A model generated the notes under the pieces. The model was given only the letters and a program-made list of their open reading frames with translations, was not told the DNA's origin and ran no database searches. DNA of 64,000 nt from Mycolicibacterium tusciae JS617 (GTDB lineage Bacteria; Actinomycetota; Actinomycetes; Mycobacteriales; Mycobacteriaceae), in assembly GCF_000243415.2 (NCBI RefSeq), contig NZ_KI912270.1, positions 5,599,837-5,663,836 of the forward strand, given 5' to 3'. Shown piece by piece: positions 50,231 to 60,027 of the stretch (position 1 is its first letter; each line of letters begins with the position of its first letter). Made by a program: the position numbers and the translations under genes.

Positions 50231-51306
50231 GTCAGCACTCCCTGGTCGGTGACGGTCTCCCGGATCACTTTCTGCACGAACCCCAACTTGGCCGCCACGG
50301 GTGGTGGAATCTCGAAGGGGTAGAGCGGATTCTTACCCATCGCGGTGTTGACCCGGTTGAAGAACAGCGACATCCATTTCCAGTCGTACAGCATCTGCTC
50401 GACGGGTACGTCTGCGTAGGACTCGAGCGGAACCACATCCCGGGGTGCCGAGAAGCGCACCCGGTCGGCGTGTAACACCATGCCTGCCTCGCGACCGGTT
50501 TCGATGGAATCGGTGATGTGCAGATAGTGCGCGAAGCATTCCGCAAAGTCTTCCCAGGGATGCATGGTCGCGTACTCCGAGATGAAGGTCTCCCGCCAGT
50601 CCTCGGGTGCACCGAACCTGTAGTGACGGTCCAGGGCGCCGGAATAGCTGGTGCGTTCGTCTCCGAACAGGTCACGGCACTGCGTCAGGTATTTGTCGGC
50701 GCCGGGACCCGTCTCGACCAACACGTTTTGGTAGTAGTGGCCGACCTCGTGGCGGAAGTGACCCAGCATGGTGCGATACGGCTCGCCGAGCCGCACCCGC
50801 AACGTCTCGCGGTACGCGTCGAGCGACTCGACGAGGTCGATGGTGATCACTCCGTTCGCGTGGCCGATCACCACGCGCTCGCCGTCGCTGTAGCTGGACA
50901 CCAGGTCGAAGGCCAATCCGCCGTCGCGGCGCCAGAAGGGATCGACGGGCAGGCCGATGTGGAGCAGCTGAAAGACCAGCCGTCGCAGGGCCGCGGCCGT
51001 CGGCACCAGCTTCTCCCTCGCAATGGTGTCCGAGGCGTCGGGCTCGCGGCGGATCAGGGCGTCGGCCTGACAGCGGCCACGCTGGTAGGCGTTCAGCTCC
51101 TCCTCCGGGACAAGCCAATTGCAGCCAAGCGTGCCGCTTTGGGTGCAGCGGATCCACCGCTGTCCGTCGACGCTCACCGCGTCGTCGCTGACGGCGAGCA
51201 TCGTCATCGTCGGCGGGTGCAGCCCCAGCGCGGCATGGCAGTTGTGACAGCGGTGCGCCTCGAACGGCGTGAAGTTGTTGCACACGGGACAGGCGAATGC
51301 GCGCAC
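50227..51306 (-). CDS. Zinc-ribbon / putative zinc metallopeptidase (DUF2248-type)
   Basis: A 359-residue protein. Residues 1-30 form a zinc ribbon (ACPVCNNFTPFEAHRCHNCHA), and a large domain carries HFRHEVGHYY, matching the HExxH zinc-peptidase pattern with a supporting Glu region (WEDFAECFAHYLH). The family is annotated as putative zinc-binding metallopeptidase without known substrates. GTG start at 51306. It is divergent from the phosphatase gene with 18 nt between starts. Confidence 0.83.
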   Translation of the reverse strand: MRAFACPVCNNFTPFEAHRCHNCHAALGLHPPTMTMLAVSDDAVSVDGQRWIRCTQSGTLGCNWLVPEEELNAYQRGRCQADALIRREPDASDTIAREKLVPTAAALRRLVFQLLHIGLPVDPFWRRDGGLAFDLVSSYSDGERVVIGHANGVITIDLVESLDAYRETLRVRLGEPYRTMLGHFRHEVGHYYQNVLVETGPGADKYLTQCRDLFGDERTSYSGALDRHYRFGAPEDWRETFISEYATMHPWEDFAECFAHYLHITDSIETGREAGMVLHADRVRFSAPRDVVPLESYADVPVEQMLYDWKWMSLFFNRVNTAMGKNPLYPFEIPPPVAAKLGFVQKVIRETVTDQGVLT

Positions 51307-51324
51307 CCGTCCTATGGTGTCACG

Positions 51325-51927
51325 GTGCAGTTGCTATTAATCCGGCATGCGTTGCCGCACCGCAGCGAGCCAGGACAAGGCTCCGATCCCGAACTGTCCG
51401 AAGAGGGCATCGAGCAGGCCAAGCGGCTTCCTGATGCGCTGGCCCGCTTCCCGATCAGCCGAATCGTCAGCAGCCCGCAGATCAGGGCCAGGCAGACCGC
51501 ACAACCCGTCGCCGATGCCCTGGGGCTCGCCGTCGACATCGACGACCGGCTCGCCGAATACGACCGTGACCTCTCGCACTACACCCCGGTCGAGCAGATC
51601 TCGGCGGAGGATATGAAGCGGCTCGCCAGCGGTGACCTACCCAGCGGGGTGGACCAGCCCGGGTTCATCGCGCGTGTCACGGCGGGTGTCGACGACGTCC
51701 TGGCCGCCGCCGACCACGAGGACACCGTCGCGGTCTTCACCCACGGCGGCGTCATCAACGCGCTGGCCCACACAGTCATGAAAACCGAGCGGTTGCTGTG
51801 CGTGCAGGTCGACTATGCGGGCGTCACCCGGCTGCTCTGGTCGTCGCGGCAGAAGGCGTTCTTCGTCGCGGGCATCAACGCGACCGAGCACGTATGGGAC
51901 CTGCTGCCCCGAAACCAGCAGTGGTAG
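51325..51927 (+). CDS. Histidine phosphatase (phosphoglycerate-mutase superfamily)
   Basis: A 200-residue histidine phosphatase beginning VQLLLIRHALPHRSEPGQG, which holds the catalytic RHA motif. It also has ELSEEGIEQAKRLPDAL, the arginine in SSPQIRARQTAQP, and the second histidine in FTHGGVINALAH. The GTG at 51325 is chosen because the motif starts immediately after it; a longer frame upstream is antisense to the peptidase gene. The substrate is unknown. The next gene starts 9 nt downstream. Confidence 0.87.
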   Translation: MQLLLIRHALPHRSEPGQGSDPELSEEGIEQAKRLPDALARFPISRIVSSPQIRARQTAQPVADALGLAVDIDDRLAEYDRDLSHYTPVEQISAEDMKRLASGDLPSGVDQPGFIARVTAGVDDVLAAADHEDTVAVFTHGGVINALAHTVMKTERLLCVQVDYAGVTRLLWSSRQKAFFVAGINATEHVWDLLPRNQQW

Positions 51928-51936
51928 ACAAGTCCA

Positions 51937-52965
51937 GTGACCACACGGCTGGACGGACTTGACCTCGACGCACTGGACCGTCACCTGCGCTCTGAGGGAA
52001 TCCCCCGCTCCGGCGATCTGCGCGGCGAGTTCATCTCGGGCGGCCGGTCCAACCTGACGTTCCTGGTGTACGACGACGCGTCCAAGTGGGTGCTGCGCCG
52101 GCCCCCGCTGCACGGGCTGACCCCCTCGGCACACGACATGGCGCGCGAATACCGGGTGGTGGCCGCGTTGGCCGACACTCCGGTTCCGGTGGCCCGCGCC
52201 GTCACGATGCGCAACGACGACTCCGTGTTGGGTGCGCCGTTCCAGATGGTCGATTACGTCGAAGGCCGCGTCGTTCGGCACACCAAACAACTCGAGGCGC
52301 TCGGCGACAAAAGCACCATCAACGATTGCGTCGACGCGCTGATCAAAGTGCTCGCCGACCTGCACGCGGTCGACCCCGAGGCGGTGGGCCTCGGCGATTT
52401 CGGCAAGGCAGACGGCTATCTCGAACGTCAGGTGCGGCGCTGGGGCGGACAATGGGATCTGGTGCGAACCGAAGACGACCCATGCGACGCCGACGTCAAG
52501 CGGTTGCATTCCGCTCTGACAGAGGCGATTCCGTCGCAGAGCCGCAGCGCGATCGTGCACGGCGACTACCGCATCGACAACACGATGCTGGACGCGCAGG
52601 ACGCCACCAAGGTGCTGGCTGTGCTCGACTGGGAAATGTCGACCCTTGGTGACCCGATCAGCGATGCCGCACTGATGTGCGTATACCGCCATCCGATGTT
52701 CAATCTGGTGCACGCGGATGCGGCATGGTCATCGCCGTTGATCCCATCGGCCGACGAACTCGCGCAGCGCTACTCCGTGGCGGCCGGGGTCGGCCTGGAT
52801 CACTGGGAGTTCTACATGGCGCTGGCGTACTTCAAGCTGGCGATCATCTCCGCGGGCATCGCTTATCGCGGCCGCGAAGGTGGTGGCGTCGCCGACGATA
52901 CCGACCAGGTGGCAGAGGCGGTCGGCCCGTTGATCACTGCGGGCCTGGAGACGCTGACACGCTGA
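51937..52965 (+). CDS. APH-family phosphotransferase (acyl-CoA-dehydrogenase-associated type)
   Basis: A 342-residue APH/choline-kinase-fold protein with the nucleotide region GGRSNLTFLVYDD, the catalytic loop IVHGDYRIDNTM and the metal aspartate in AVLDWEMSTLGDP. This branch is linked to acyl-CoA dehydrogenase-like genes (ACAD10 type) and may phosphorylate hydroxy-acyl substrates. As I recall, H37Rv annotates the syntenic gene as fadE36, but no dehydrogenase domain is visible here. Start GTG 51937. Confidence 0.85.
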   Translation: MTTRLDGLDLDALDRHLRSEGIPRSGDLRGEFISGGRSNLTFLVYDDASKWVLRRPPLHGLTPSAHDMAREYRVVAALADTPVPVARAVTMRNDDSVLGAPFQMVDYVEGRVVRHTKQLEALGDKSTINDCVDALIKVLADLHAVDPEAVGLGDFGKADGYLERQVRRWGGQWDLVRTEDDPCDADVKRLHSALTEAIPSQSRSAIVHGDYRIDNTMLDAQDATKVLAVLDWEMSTLGDPISDAALMCVYRHPMFNLVHADAAWSSPLIPSADELAQRYSVAAGVGLDHWEFYMALAYFKLAIISAGIAYRGREGGGVADDTDQVAEAVGPLITAGLETLTR

Positions 52966-52966
52966 G

Positions 52967-53341
52967 TCAGAAGGGCTGCGACTTGAGATTCTTTTTCGCA
53001 GCGCGGCGCAGCTGAACGATTCTGGCGGTGCCGACCGCAACCGTCAGCAGGCCGCCGCATACCGCGGCCAACAGAATCGCCACGCCCACAGGAAGATTCC
53101 ACTCCCAGCCGAAGAAGTTGATGGTCGTGGAGTTGGTGTTCTGCATGATGAACACCAACAGCACGATCAGAATCACGAACCCGGTGATCAGCGCCGACCA
53201 CAGCGCAGCAGCGCGAGTGAATTTCACCGCTGATTCCGGCTTGACCAGGTATTCACCGGGGGTGGCGACCGGATCCGGCGGCGCACCTTTCCCGGACGCC
53301 GACGGCGGAGGGTCGGACGGAACGGACGGATCGCTGGTCAT
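52967..53341 (-). CDS. LapA-domain membrane protein
   Basis: A 124-residue protein with a Pro/Ser-rich N-terminus, two transmembrane helices (WSALITGFVILIVLLVFIM and VGVAILLAAVCGGLLTVAVG) flanking a short polar loop with NTNSTTINFFGWEW, and a basic tail (RRAAKKNLKS). This is the LapA/DUF1049 arrangement; role unknown. ATG 53341 replaces a longer upstream frame. Confidence 0.78.
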   Translation of the reverse strand: MTSDPSVPSDPPPSASGKGAPPDPVATPGEYLVKPESAVKFTRAAALWSALITGFVILIVLLVFIMQNTNSTTINFFGWEWNLPVGVAILLAAVCGGLLTVAVGTARIVQLRRAAKKNLKSQPF

Positions 53342-53438
53342 GAGTCCATCTTGCCCTTTCCCGCGTCGAATGAAACACCTATGGGTGGTCACGCTGAGCT
53401 AAAGCACGGCGTTGCCGCATGCATGTCGATAGTGTCCG

Positions 53439-54398
53439 ATGATGCCTACGTCGAACATGCGGAGATGGAATCTGGCGATTCTGGCGGCACTACTGGCACT
53501 GATCGCGTCGATGTCCTCGGCATGCGGCAGCTCCAATCCGCTCGGCGGCGGGGCGATATCGGGAGACCTGAAGTCGATCGCCGTCGGGTCGGCCGACTTC
53601 ACCGAAAGCAAGATCATCGCCGAGATCTACGCCCAGGTGTTGGAGGCCAACGGCTTCACCATCCGCCGCCAATTCGGCATCGGCAGCCGTGAGACCTATA
53701 TCCCTGCGGTGCAAGACCATTCCATCGATCTGATTCCGGAATACACCGGCAATCTCCTGCAGTATTTCGACGCCGAAACCACCGCGACGACGCCCGATGC
53801 GGTGCTGCTGGCGCTGCTCAAGGCGCTCCCCGGCGACCTGTCGATTCTCTATCCATCACCCGCCGAGGACAAGGACACGCTCGCGGTCACCGAGGCGACG
53901 GCACAGAAGTGGAATCTCAAGAGCATCGCTGACCTCGCCAAGCACTCACCGGAGGTGAAAGTCGGCGCACCGTCGGAATTTCAGACCCGGGTCACCGGCC
54001 TGGTGGGCCTGAAGAACAAATACGGATTGGAGATCGCGCCCGCCAACTTCGTCTCGATCAGTGACGGCGGCGGTCCGGCGACCGTGAAGGCCCTGACCGG
54101 TGGCACCGTCACCGCGGCCAACATCTTCAGCACCGCACCGTCGATCGAGCAGAACAAGCTGGTGGTTCTGGAAGATCCGGAGAACGTGTTCCTCGCCGCG
54201 AACGTCGTTCCTCTGGTCGCGTCGCAGAAGATGTCGAACGAACTCAAGACCGTGCTGGACGCGGTGAGCGCCAAATTGACCACCGAAGCGCTGATCGAGC
54301 TCAACACCGCGGTCGAGGGCAACCAGGGCGTCGACCCGGACGAGGCGGCGGCGAAGTGGATCAAGGACAACGGCTTCGACCAACCGGTGGCCAAATGA
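53439..54398 (+). CDS. proX: Osmoprotectant ABC transporter substrate-binding lipoprotein ProX
   Basis: A 319-residue binding protein of the OpuAC/ProX type with an N-terminal signal peptide ending SMSSACGSS (lipobox-like), the strand IAVGSADFTESKIIAEIYA, and the domain II region VGAPSEFQTRVTGLVGLK. It would capture glycine betaine, choline or related solutes outside the membrane. Its stop overlaps the proV start (ATGA), starting a four-gene proXVWZ operon. Confidence 0.9.
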   Translation: MMPTSNMRRWNLAILAALLALIASMSSACGSSNPLGGGAISGDLKSIAVGSADFTESKIIAEIYAQVLEANGFTIRRQFGIGSRETYIPAVQDHSIDLIPEYTGNLLQYFDAETTATTPDAVLLALLKALPGDLSILYPSPAEDKDTLAVTEATAQKWNLKSIADLAKHSPEVKVGAPSEFQTRVTGLVGLKNKYGLEIAPANFVSISDGGGPATVKALTGGTVTAANIFSTAPSIEQNKLVVLEDPENVFLAANVVPLVASQKMSNELKTVLDAVSAKLTTEALIELNTAVEGNQGVDPDEAAAKWIKDNGFDQPVAK

Positions 54399-55504
54399 TC
54401 ACCTTCACCAACGTCACCAAGAAGTATCCCGACGGCACCGTCGCGGTCGACGACCTGACGTTGGAGGTGCCCGACGGCACACTCACGGTCTTCGTCGGGC
54501 CGTCGGGCTGCGGCAAGACCACCTCGATGCGGATGATCAACCGGATGATCGACCCGACCTCGGGCACGCTGACCGTCGACGGCAAGGACGTCACCAAGGT
54601 CGATCCGGTACAGCTGAGGCTCGGCATCGGCTACGTCATCCAGAGTGCCGGGTTGATGCCGCACCTGCGCGTGGTCGACAACGTCGCCACGGTACCCGTG
54701 CTGCGTGGCGAATCACGGCGGAGCGCACGCAAATCCGCGTTGGCGGTGATGGAACGCGTTGGGTTGGATCCCAAGCTGGCCGACCGGTATCCGGCGCAGC
54801 TCTCGGGTGGCCAGCAGCAGCGCGTCGGGGTCGCCAGGGCGCTGGCCGCCGACCCGCCGATCCTGTTGATGGACGAGCCGTTCAGCGCCGTGGACCCGGT
54901 GGTGCGCGAGGATCTGCAAACCGAAATCCTGCGGCTGCAAAGCGAACTGCGCAAAACCATTGTGTTCGTCACCCATGACATCGACGAGGCGGTCAAGCTC
55001 GGCGACAAGGTCGCGGTGTTCGGGCGCGGCGGCGTGCTGCTGCAATACGCCGATCCCGCCTTCGTGTTGTCGAACCCCGCCGACGAGGACGTCTCGGCAT
55101 TCGTCGGCGCCGATCGGGGCTATCGAGGCCTGCAGTTCTTCGGAGCGACGGGTCTGCCGCTGCACGAGGTCCAGCACGTTGCCGAGAGCGACGTCGACGG
55201 GCTGAACCTGAACCCGGGTGACTGGTCGCTGGTCACCAAGGCCGACGGCACACCGTATGCGTGGATCAATGCCGACGGTGTCGAGCTGCACCGCAAGGGC
55301 CGCGTGCTCTACGACTGCACCGTCGGCGGTGGGTCGTTCTTCCGGCCGAACAACACCTTGCGGCAGGCACTCGACGCCGCGTTGTCCTCACCGAGCGGGC
55401 TGGGAGTGGCGGTCGACGAGAGTGGTCAGCTGATCGGCGGTGTGCGCGCTGACGATGTGCTCGCCACACTCTCCGAGCAGCGGCGCATTCCGGAGCTGGG
55501 ATAG
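54395..55504 (+). CDS. proV: Osmoprotectant ABC transporter ATPase ProV
   Basis: A 369-residue ATPase with Walker A GPSGCGKTTS, signature LSGGQQQRVGVARAL, Walker B ILLMDEPFSAVD and the switch histidine in FVTHDIDEA. The C-terminal ~110 residues resemble a CBS-type regulatory region (GLGVAVDESGQLIGGVRADD). ATG 54395 overlaps the proX stop. It energises uptake with ProW and ProZ; by family knowledge the CBS part can sense ionic strength. Confidence 0.92.
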   Translation: MITFTNVTKKYPDGTVAVDDLTLEVPDGTLTVFVGPSGCGKTTSMRMINRMIDPTSGTLTVDGKDVTKVDPVQLRLGIGYVIQSAGLMPHLRVVDNVATVPVLRGESRRSARKSALAVMERVGLDPKLADRYPAQLSGGQQQRVGVARALAADPPILLMDEPFSAVDPVVREDLQTEILRLQSELRKTIVFVTHDIDEAVKLGDKVAVFGRGGVLLQYADPAFVLSNPADEDVSAFVGADRGYRGLQFFGATGLPLHEVQHVAESDVDGLNLNPGDWSLVTKADGTPYAWINADGVELHRKGRVLYDCTVGGGSFFRPNNTLRQALDAALSSPSGLGVAVDESGQLIGGVRADDVLATLSEQRRIPELG

Positions 55505-55509
55505 CCGAC

Positions 55510-56193
55510 ATGCGCTATCTGCTGACGCACCTCGACACCCTGTGGACGCTGACGGTGATCCACCTGCGCCTGTCGTTGATTCCGATCCTGCTGGGCTTGA
55601 TCATCGCGGTGCCGCTCGGCGCATTCATTCAGCGGACCACCGCGTTGCGACGGATTACGACGCTGACCGCCAGCATCATCTTCACCATCCCGTCGCTGGC
55701 GCTGTTCGTCGTCCTGCCGCTGATCATCCCGACGCGCATCCTCGATGAGGCGAACGTCATCGTCGCATTGACCCTTTACACCGTCGCCCTGTTGGTGCGC
55801 GCGGTACCCGAGGCCTTGGATGCGGTGTCACCCGCGGTGCTCGACGCCGCCACCGCCGTCGGCTACAAGCCATTGGTTCGAATGCTGAAAGTTGAGCTGC
55901 CACTGGCTGTTCCGGTGCTCATCGCCAGCCTGCGCGTCGTCGCCGTCACCAACATCTCGATGGTGTCGGTCGGATCGGTGATCGGTATCGGCGGTCTTGG
56001 CACCTGGTTCACGGAGGGCTACCAGGCCAACAAGAGCGACCAGATCGTCGCGGGCATCATCGCGATCTTCGTGCTGGCGGTCGTCATCGACACGCTGATC
56101 ATGTTGGCCGGAAAGGCACTGACGCCCTGGACACGCACGACGCGCGCGTCCCGGGCCGGGCGCCCCAGCCGCGTCAAGGCGGTGACCGGATGA
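55510..56193 (+). CDS. proW: Osmoprotectant ABC transporter permease ProW
   Basis: A 227-residue permease with about six transmembrane helices. The ATPase-contact loop AVLDAATAVGYKPLVRMLKV, preceding ELPLAVPVLIASLR, matches the binding-protein-dependent EAA loop. It starts 5 nt after proV and its stop overlaps the proZ start. Confidence 0.9.
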   Translation: MRYLLTHLDTLWTLTVIHLRLSLIPILLGLIIAVPLGAFIQRTTALRRITTLTASIIFTIPSLALFVVLPLIIPTRILDEANVIVALTLYTVALLVRAVPEALDAVSPAVLDAATAVGYKPLVRMLKVELPLAVPVLIASLRVVAVTNISMVSVGSVIGIGGLGTWFTEGYQANKSDQIVAGIIAIFVLAVVIDTLIMLAGKALTPWTRTTRASRAGRPSRVKAVTG

Positions 56194-56951
56194 GCCCGAT
56201 GAGCTTCCTGACCGAGGCGCTGGCGTACATCTTCACTGCGGCCAACTGGGGCGGGCCCGCCGGGCTGACGGCGCGCATCCTCGAACACCTGCAGTACACG
56301 GTCGTCGCCGTCATCTTCTCGGCGATCATCGCCGTCCCGCTCGGGATGCTCATCGGACATACCGGCCGTGGCACCTTTCTGGTCGTCACGGGGGTCAACG
56401 CGCTGCGCGCGCTCCCGACGCTCGGCGTGCTCCTGCTGGGAGTCCTGCTCTGGGGACTTGGGCTGATCCCGCCCACCGTCGCGCTGATGCTGCTCGGTAT
56501 CCCGCCGCTGCTCGCCGGAACCTACTCGGGCATCGCCAACGTCGATCCGCAGGTGGTCGATGCCGCCAGATCGATGGGCATGACCGAGAAGCGAATCCTG
56601 TTGCGGGTGGAAACACCGATCGCGATGCCGCTGATCCTCAGTGGGCTGCGGACGGCGACGTTGCAGATCGTCGCGACCGCGACGGTCGCGGCGTACGCAA
56701 GCCTGGGCGGTTTGGGGCGCTACCTGATCGACGGCATCAAGGTGCGCGAGTTCTACCTCGCGCTGGTGGGCGCCTTGCTGGTGACGGCATTGGCTCTGAT
56801 CCTCGACGCGGCGCTGGCGTTCTCGGTCTGGTTGTCGGTGCCCGGCTCGGGCCGTCTCCGCCGCATGCCGCAACCGCTGCTCAGCGACGAGGTGGCACTG
56901 GAGTCACGGTCGCCGGCGAAACGGAACACCCCGTTCGTTCCGAACGGGTGA
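56190..56951 (+). CDS. proZ: Osmoprotectant ABC transporter permease ProZ
   Basis: A 253-residue second permease subunit: membrane helices around LQYTVVAVIFSAIIAVPLGM and VALMLLGIPPLLAGTYSGI, and the coupling loop VVDAARSMGMTEKRILLRVE. The Arg/Pro-rich C-terminus is cytoplasmic. ATG 56190 overlaps the proW TGA. It ends the proXVWZ unit. Confidence 0.9.
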   Translation: MSPMSFLTEALAYIFTAANWGGPAGLTARILEHLQYTVVAVIFSAIIAVPLGMLIGHTGRGTFLVVTGVNALRALPTLGVLLLGVLLWGLGLIPPTVALMLLGIPPLLAGTYSGIANVDPQVVDAARSMGMTEKRILLRVETPIAMPLILSGLRTATLQIVATATVAAYASLGGLGRYLIDGIKVREFYLALVGALLVTALALILDAALAFSVWLSVPGSGRLRRMPQPLLSDEVALESRSPAKRNTPFVPNG

Positions 56952-56973
56952 CTGCGTCAATTACGGTAGATGA

Positions 56974-57570
56974 GTGAGTGAAGCAGCCCGCTCGGAGCAA
57001 CAGGGTCCGTGGCCCGCGACTTTGACCTGGCGCGCGCACGACGTCCCGCGGATGGAGTCGGTGCGGGTCCAGCTTTCAGGCAACCGCATCAAGGCCCACG
57101 GCCGGATCGTCGCCGCCGCCACCGCGTCCCATCCGGCGTTCTCCGCGTCCTATGACCTGGTGACCGACGAGTCGGGCGCCACCAAACGGCTCTCACTGAC
57201 CGTCACGCTCGCCGAACGGGAGCGACAGCTGTCCATCGCGCGGGACGAGGAGAACATGTGGTTCGTCCAGCACCACACCGGTCAGACGAGTCGCCTCGCC
57301 TATGACGGCGCGCTGGACGTCGACCTGATCTTCAGCCCGTTCTTCAACGCCCTGCCCATCCGGCGAACTGGGTTGTATCAGCGAAGCGAGTCCGTGACGA
57401 TTCCGGTGGTGTACGTCAGGCTGCCCGAGCTGTCCGTCGAGGCGGCGACGATCAGTTACAGCAGCGCGCCCGACGGCATCAAGCTGCACTCGCCGGTCGC
57501 CGAGACCACGGTCACCGTCGACTCCAACGGATTCATCCTCGACTACCCAGGGCTGGCAGAGCGGATCTGA
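56974..57570 (+). CDS. Putative glycolipid-binding protein (DUF1089 type, Rv3755c-like)
   Basis: A 198-residue all-beta protein of the family annotated as putative glycolipid-binding: it begins with [20 protein letters not shown], has [16 protein letters not shown] in the core and [18 protein letters not shown] with the conserved Asp/Pro, ending [14 protein letters not shown]. No signal peptide, function unproven. GTG 56974. It lies 22 nt after proZ and overlaps the convergent tyrA gene by 38 nt. Confidence 0.82.
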   Translation: MSEAARSEQQGPWPATLTWRAHDVPRMESVRVQLSGNRIKAHGRIVAAATASHPAFSASYDLVTDESGATKRLSLTVTLAERERQLSIARDEENMWFVQHHTGQTSRLAYDGALDVDLIFSPFFNALPIRRTGLYQRSESVTIPVVYVRLPELSVEAATISYSSAPDGIKLHSPVAETTVTVDSNGFILDYPGLAERI

Positions 57571-58492
57571 CCACCCCGCCGGCACGGCCCGCGGCGGCGA
57601 GTTCCTCGCGCCACCTTTCGTCGCCGATCACCACCGTCACGATCTCGGGGCGGCCGAAGTTGTCGTAGCGCACCCGCGCGGCGTGACCCGCCTCGACGAG
57701 CTCGGTCAGCGGCTTTCCCGCGGACAGCGTGTCGCGAGCCTGGTTGAGCTGCTCGAGGGTGCGGTCCAGGACCGGGAGCACCTGGTCGGCGTTGGCCTCG
57801 CACATGGCGCGGACGAGGTCCGGCGCGGTCGCCGCGACCCGCGTCCCGTCGCGGAACGACCCGGCTGCCAGCGCGAATGCCAGCGGCACCTCACCCGCCG
57901 TCGCCGCCAGCGCCTCCGCCAACAGGTGCGGCAGGTGCGAAATCGCCGCGGCCGCGGCGTCGTGCTCGTCGGATCGGGCGGGCACCACCACCGCGCCGCA
58001 ATCCAGGGCCAGGTTCATCACCGTCGTCCAGACGTCGGGGTCGACGTGATCGTCCACACTGACGACCCAGGGCGCCCCGACGAACAGCCGGGCATCACCG
58101 GCAACCCAGCCGGAGTCTGCCGTGCCCGCCATCGGATGTCCGCCGACGAAACGGTCCTGCAGTCCAACAGAGCGCACCTCGTCCAGCACGCAGGATTTCA
58201 CGCTGGTGACGTCCGTCAGGGGGCATTCAGCCGCCAGATCGCGGATGCGGTGCAGCATTTGTTGCAGTGCGGGCACCGGCACGGCGAGCACGATGAGCGC
58301 GTTGCCCCCGGCAGCCCGGGTCAACGCCTCGTCGAGGTTCTCGGTCGCGTCGAAGCCGTCGGCCGTGGCGGCCTGAACTGCCTCGATCGAGCGGTTGTAG
58401 CCGAAGACCTCGCGCCCGGCCGCCGCGGCCGCACGCATCAGGGAGCCGCCGATCAGGCCGAGGCCCACCACGCAAACCGGCGTATCCGTCAC
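57533..58492 (-). CDS. tyrA: Prephenate dehydrogenase TyrA
   Basis: TyrA oxidatively decarboxylates prephenate to 4-hydroxyphenylpyruvate with NAD in tyrosine synthesis. The 319-residue protein has the nucleotide loop [31 protein letters not shown], the catalytic His motif [15 protein letters not shown] and the second-domain [15 protein letters not shown] 58492 is chosen since it places the loop near the N-terminus. No ACT domain is obvious in the C-terminal part. HisC2-type aminotransferase in the same window could complete tyrosine formation. Confidence 0.9.
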   Translation of the reverse strand: MTDTPVCVVGLGLIGGSLMRAAAAAGREVFGYNRSIEAVQAATADGFDATENLDEALTRAAGGNALIVLAVPVPALQQMLHRIRDLAAECPLTDVTSVKSCVLDEVRSVGLQDRFVGGHPMAGTADSGWVAGDARLFVGAPWVVSVDDHVDPDVWTTVMNLALDCGAVVVPARSDEHDAAAAAISHLPHLLAEALAATAGEVPLAFALAAGSFRDGTRVAATAPDLVRAMCEANADQVLPVLDRTLEQLNQARDTLSAGKPLTELVEAGHAARVRYDNFGRPEIVTVVIGDERWREELAAAGRAGGVVRSALPALGSRG

Positions 58493-58585
58493 CCCTCCAG
58501 CCTGGCATATTCCTGGTGGCGTCGGGGGTCGGCCTTGGCGAGCGTTTCTGGTCAAGTCCCTGGTCGGGGACTACCGTTGGCCCCC

Positions 58586-59107
58586 ATGGGAGCACAGCGT
58601 GCCGCAGCGCAGAAGCAGGCCGCCGACCGCCCGGACGGCTTTGGTGTGGCTGTGATCCGGGAGGACGGCAAATGGCGTTGTGCCGCGATGCGCTCGGCAT
58701 CGCTCAACAGCCTGTCCGCCGCCGAAACCGAACTGTGCGAAATACGCAGTGCCGGAGCCATTTTCGGGCTGCTTGACGTCGACGACGAGTTCTTCGTCAT
58801 CCTGCGACCCGCGCCTGCCGGTACGCGCATGCTGCTGTCGGATGCCACCGCGGCGCTCGACTATGACATTGCCGCAGAGGTACTGGAGAAGCTGGACAAC
58901 GACATCAGCGAGGACGATCTGGACCCCGAGCAGCCGTTCGAGGAGGGCGACCTGGGGCTGCTCGCGGATATCGGCCTGCCCGAGGCGGTGTTGGCGGTCA
59001 TCCTCGACGAGTCGGACCTGTACGCCGACGAACAACTCGGCCGGATCGCGCGGGAGATGGGTTTCGCCGACGAACTGTCGGCGGTGCTCGACCGTCTGGA
59101 TCGGTGA
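58586..59107 (+). CDS. tRNA adenosine deaminase-associated protein
   Basis: A 173-residue acidic protein (DNDISEDDLDPEQPFEEGDL and following) starting MGAQRAAAQKQAADRPDGFG. This family is found almost only next to tadA in actinobacteria, and the role is unknown. The stop overlaps the tadA GTG, consistent with joint function. The chosen ATG removes a long extension antisense to tyrA. Confidence 0.83.
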   Translation: MGAQRAAAQKQAADRPDGFGVAVIREDGKWRCAAMRSASLNSLSAAETELCEIRSAGAIFGLLDVDDEFFVILRPAPAGTRMLLSDATAALDYDIAAEVLEKLDNDISEDDLDPEQPFEEGDLGLLADIGLPEAVLAVILDESDLYADEQLGRIAREMGFADELSAVLDRLDR

Positions 59108-59553
59108 CCGACGAGGACCTCGTCCGGGCCGCGCTGGAAGCGGCGGCTGCGGCCGGACCCCGCGACGTCCCGATCGGCGCGGTCATCCTGGCCGCCGACG
59201 GCACCGAATTGGCGCGGGCTGCCAACGCCCGCGAGGAAACCGGTGACCCGACCGCACATGCGGAGATCCTGGCCATGCGCTCCGCCGCGGCGGTGCTTGG
59301 CGACGGCTGGCGCCTCGAGGGCACCACACTGGCGGTGACTGTCGAACCATGCACGATGTGCGCAGGCGCGCTGGTGATGGCGCGGGTCGCCCGGCTGGTG
59401 TTCGGTGCGTGGGAGCCCAAGACCGGGGCGGTCGGTTCGCTGTGGGACGTGGTGCGCGACCGGCGCCTGACGCACCGTCCGGACGTGCGCGGCGGCGTGC
59501 TGGCCGCCGAGTGCGCAGCACCGCTGGAGGCGTTCTTCGCCGCCCAGCGGTGA
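59104..59553 (+). CDS. tadA: tRNA adenosine(34) deaminase TadA
   Basis: TadA converts A34 to inosine in tRNA-Arg(ACG), which is encoded in this window. The 149-residue zinc deaminase has the ligand/proton-shuttle motif DPTAHAEILAMR and the cysteine pair EPCTMCAGALVMAR, plus AWEPKTGAVGSLWDV. GTG start overlaps the preceding gene. Confidence 0.92.
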   Translation: MTDEDLVRAALEAAAAAGPRDVPIGAVILAADGTELARAANAREETGDPTAHAEILAMRSAAAVLGDGWRLEGTTLAVTVEPCTMCAGALVMARVARLVFGAWEPKTGAVGSLWDVVRDRRLTHRPDVRGGVLAAECAAPLEAFFAAQR

Positions 59554-59563
59554 GGTGTTGATC

Positions 59564-59869
59564 TCAGTTCTGGCTGGCGTACTTCGGGCAGAAGTACAGC
59601 GGAGCACCGGCCATGATGTAGTTCGACAGGCCTTCATTCTTGGTCGTGGCATCGAGGCGTTGCACGATGGTCTCCAGATCGAAGCCCTGGTCGTACTGCG
59701 CGCACACACCTTTGGCGAGGCTCGTCAGGGTGGCGCAGTCGCCCGGAACTTGTGCACTGGCCATGCTTGCGCAGTAGTCAGATTGGGGGGTGGCGGCGGC
59801 GCTCGGCGCGTGAACGAGCGACGCGATCGCCCCGGAAATCGCCAGGGCCGCGAGTGCAACAGTCTTCAT
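59564..59869 (-). CDS. Secreted DUF732 protein
   Basis: A 101-residue exported protein: signal peptide MKTVALAALAISGAIASLVH ending at SAAATPQ, then a mature helical domain with four cysteines (SDYCASMAS, PGDCATL, KGVCAQYD, YFCPKYAS) typical of mycobacterial DUF732 proteins. ATG 59869 is preceded by AAAGG at 7-nt spacing. Role unknown. It converges with tadA. Confidence 0.87.
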   Translation of the reverse strand: MKTVALAALAISGAIASLVHAPSAAATPQSDYCASMASAQVPGDCATLTSLAKGVCAQYDQGFDLETIVQRLDATTKNEGLSNYIMAGAPLYFCPKYASQN

Positions 59870-60019
59870 CGCCACCTTTCTAGCGCCTTGATACCCGGTT
59901 GGGCGGCCGGCCACGCGTGGCCGCCGAGCGTCGATTCGGTCTCGAAAGCTCGACTTCTTCGACCCGATGCAGTGTTTGGGGCGAGGCCGTCGGGGCGACA
60001 TTCCGAGCCAGCGGCGTCA

Positions 60020-60027
60020 TCAATTGA
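60020..60027. repeat. Left target-site duplication of the ISL3-type element
   Basis: TCAATTGA, itself a palindrome. It matches TCAAATGA on the right side in 7 of 8 positions, the 8-bp duplication expected for ISL3-family insertion. Confidence 0.75.

Noticed and set aside
57683..58585. Long N-terminal extension of the TadA-associated protein
   Set aside because: The extension is antisense to tyrA; the ATG at 58586 gives the normal family start.
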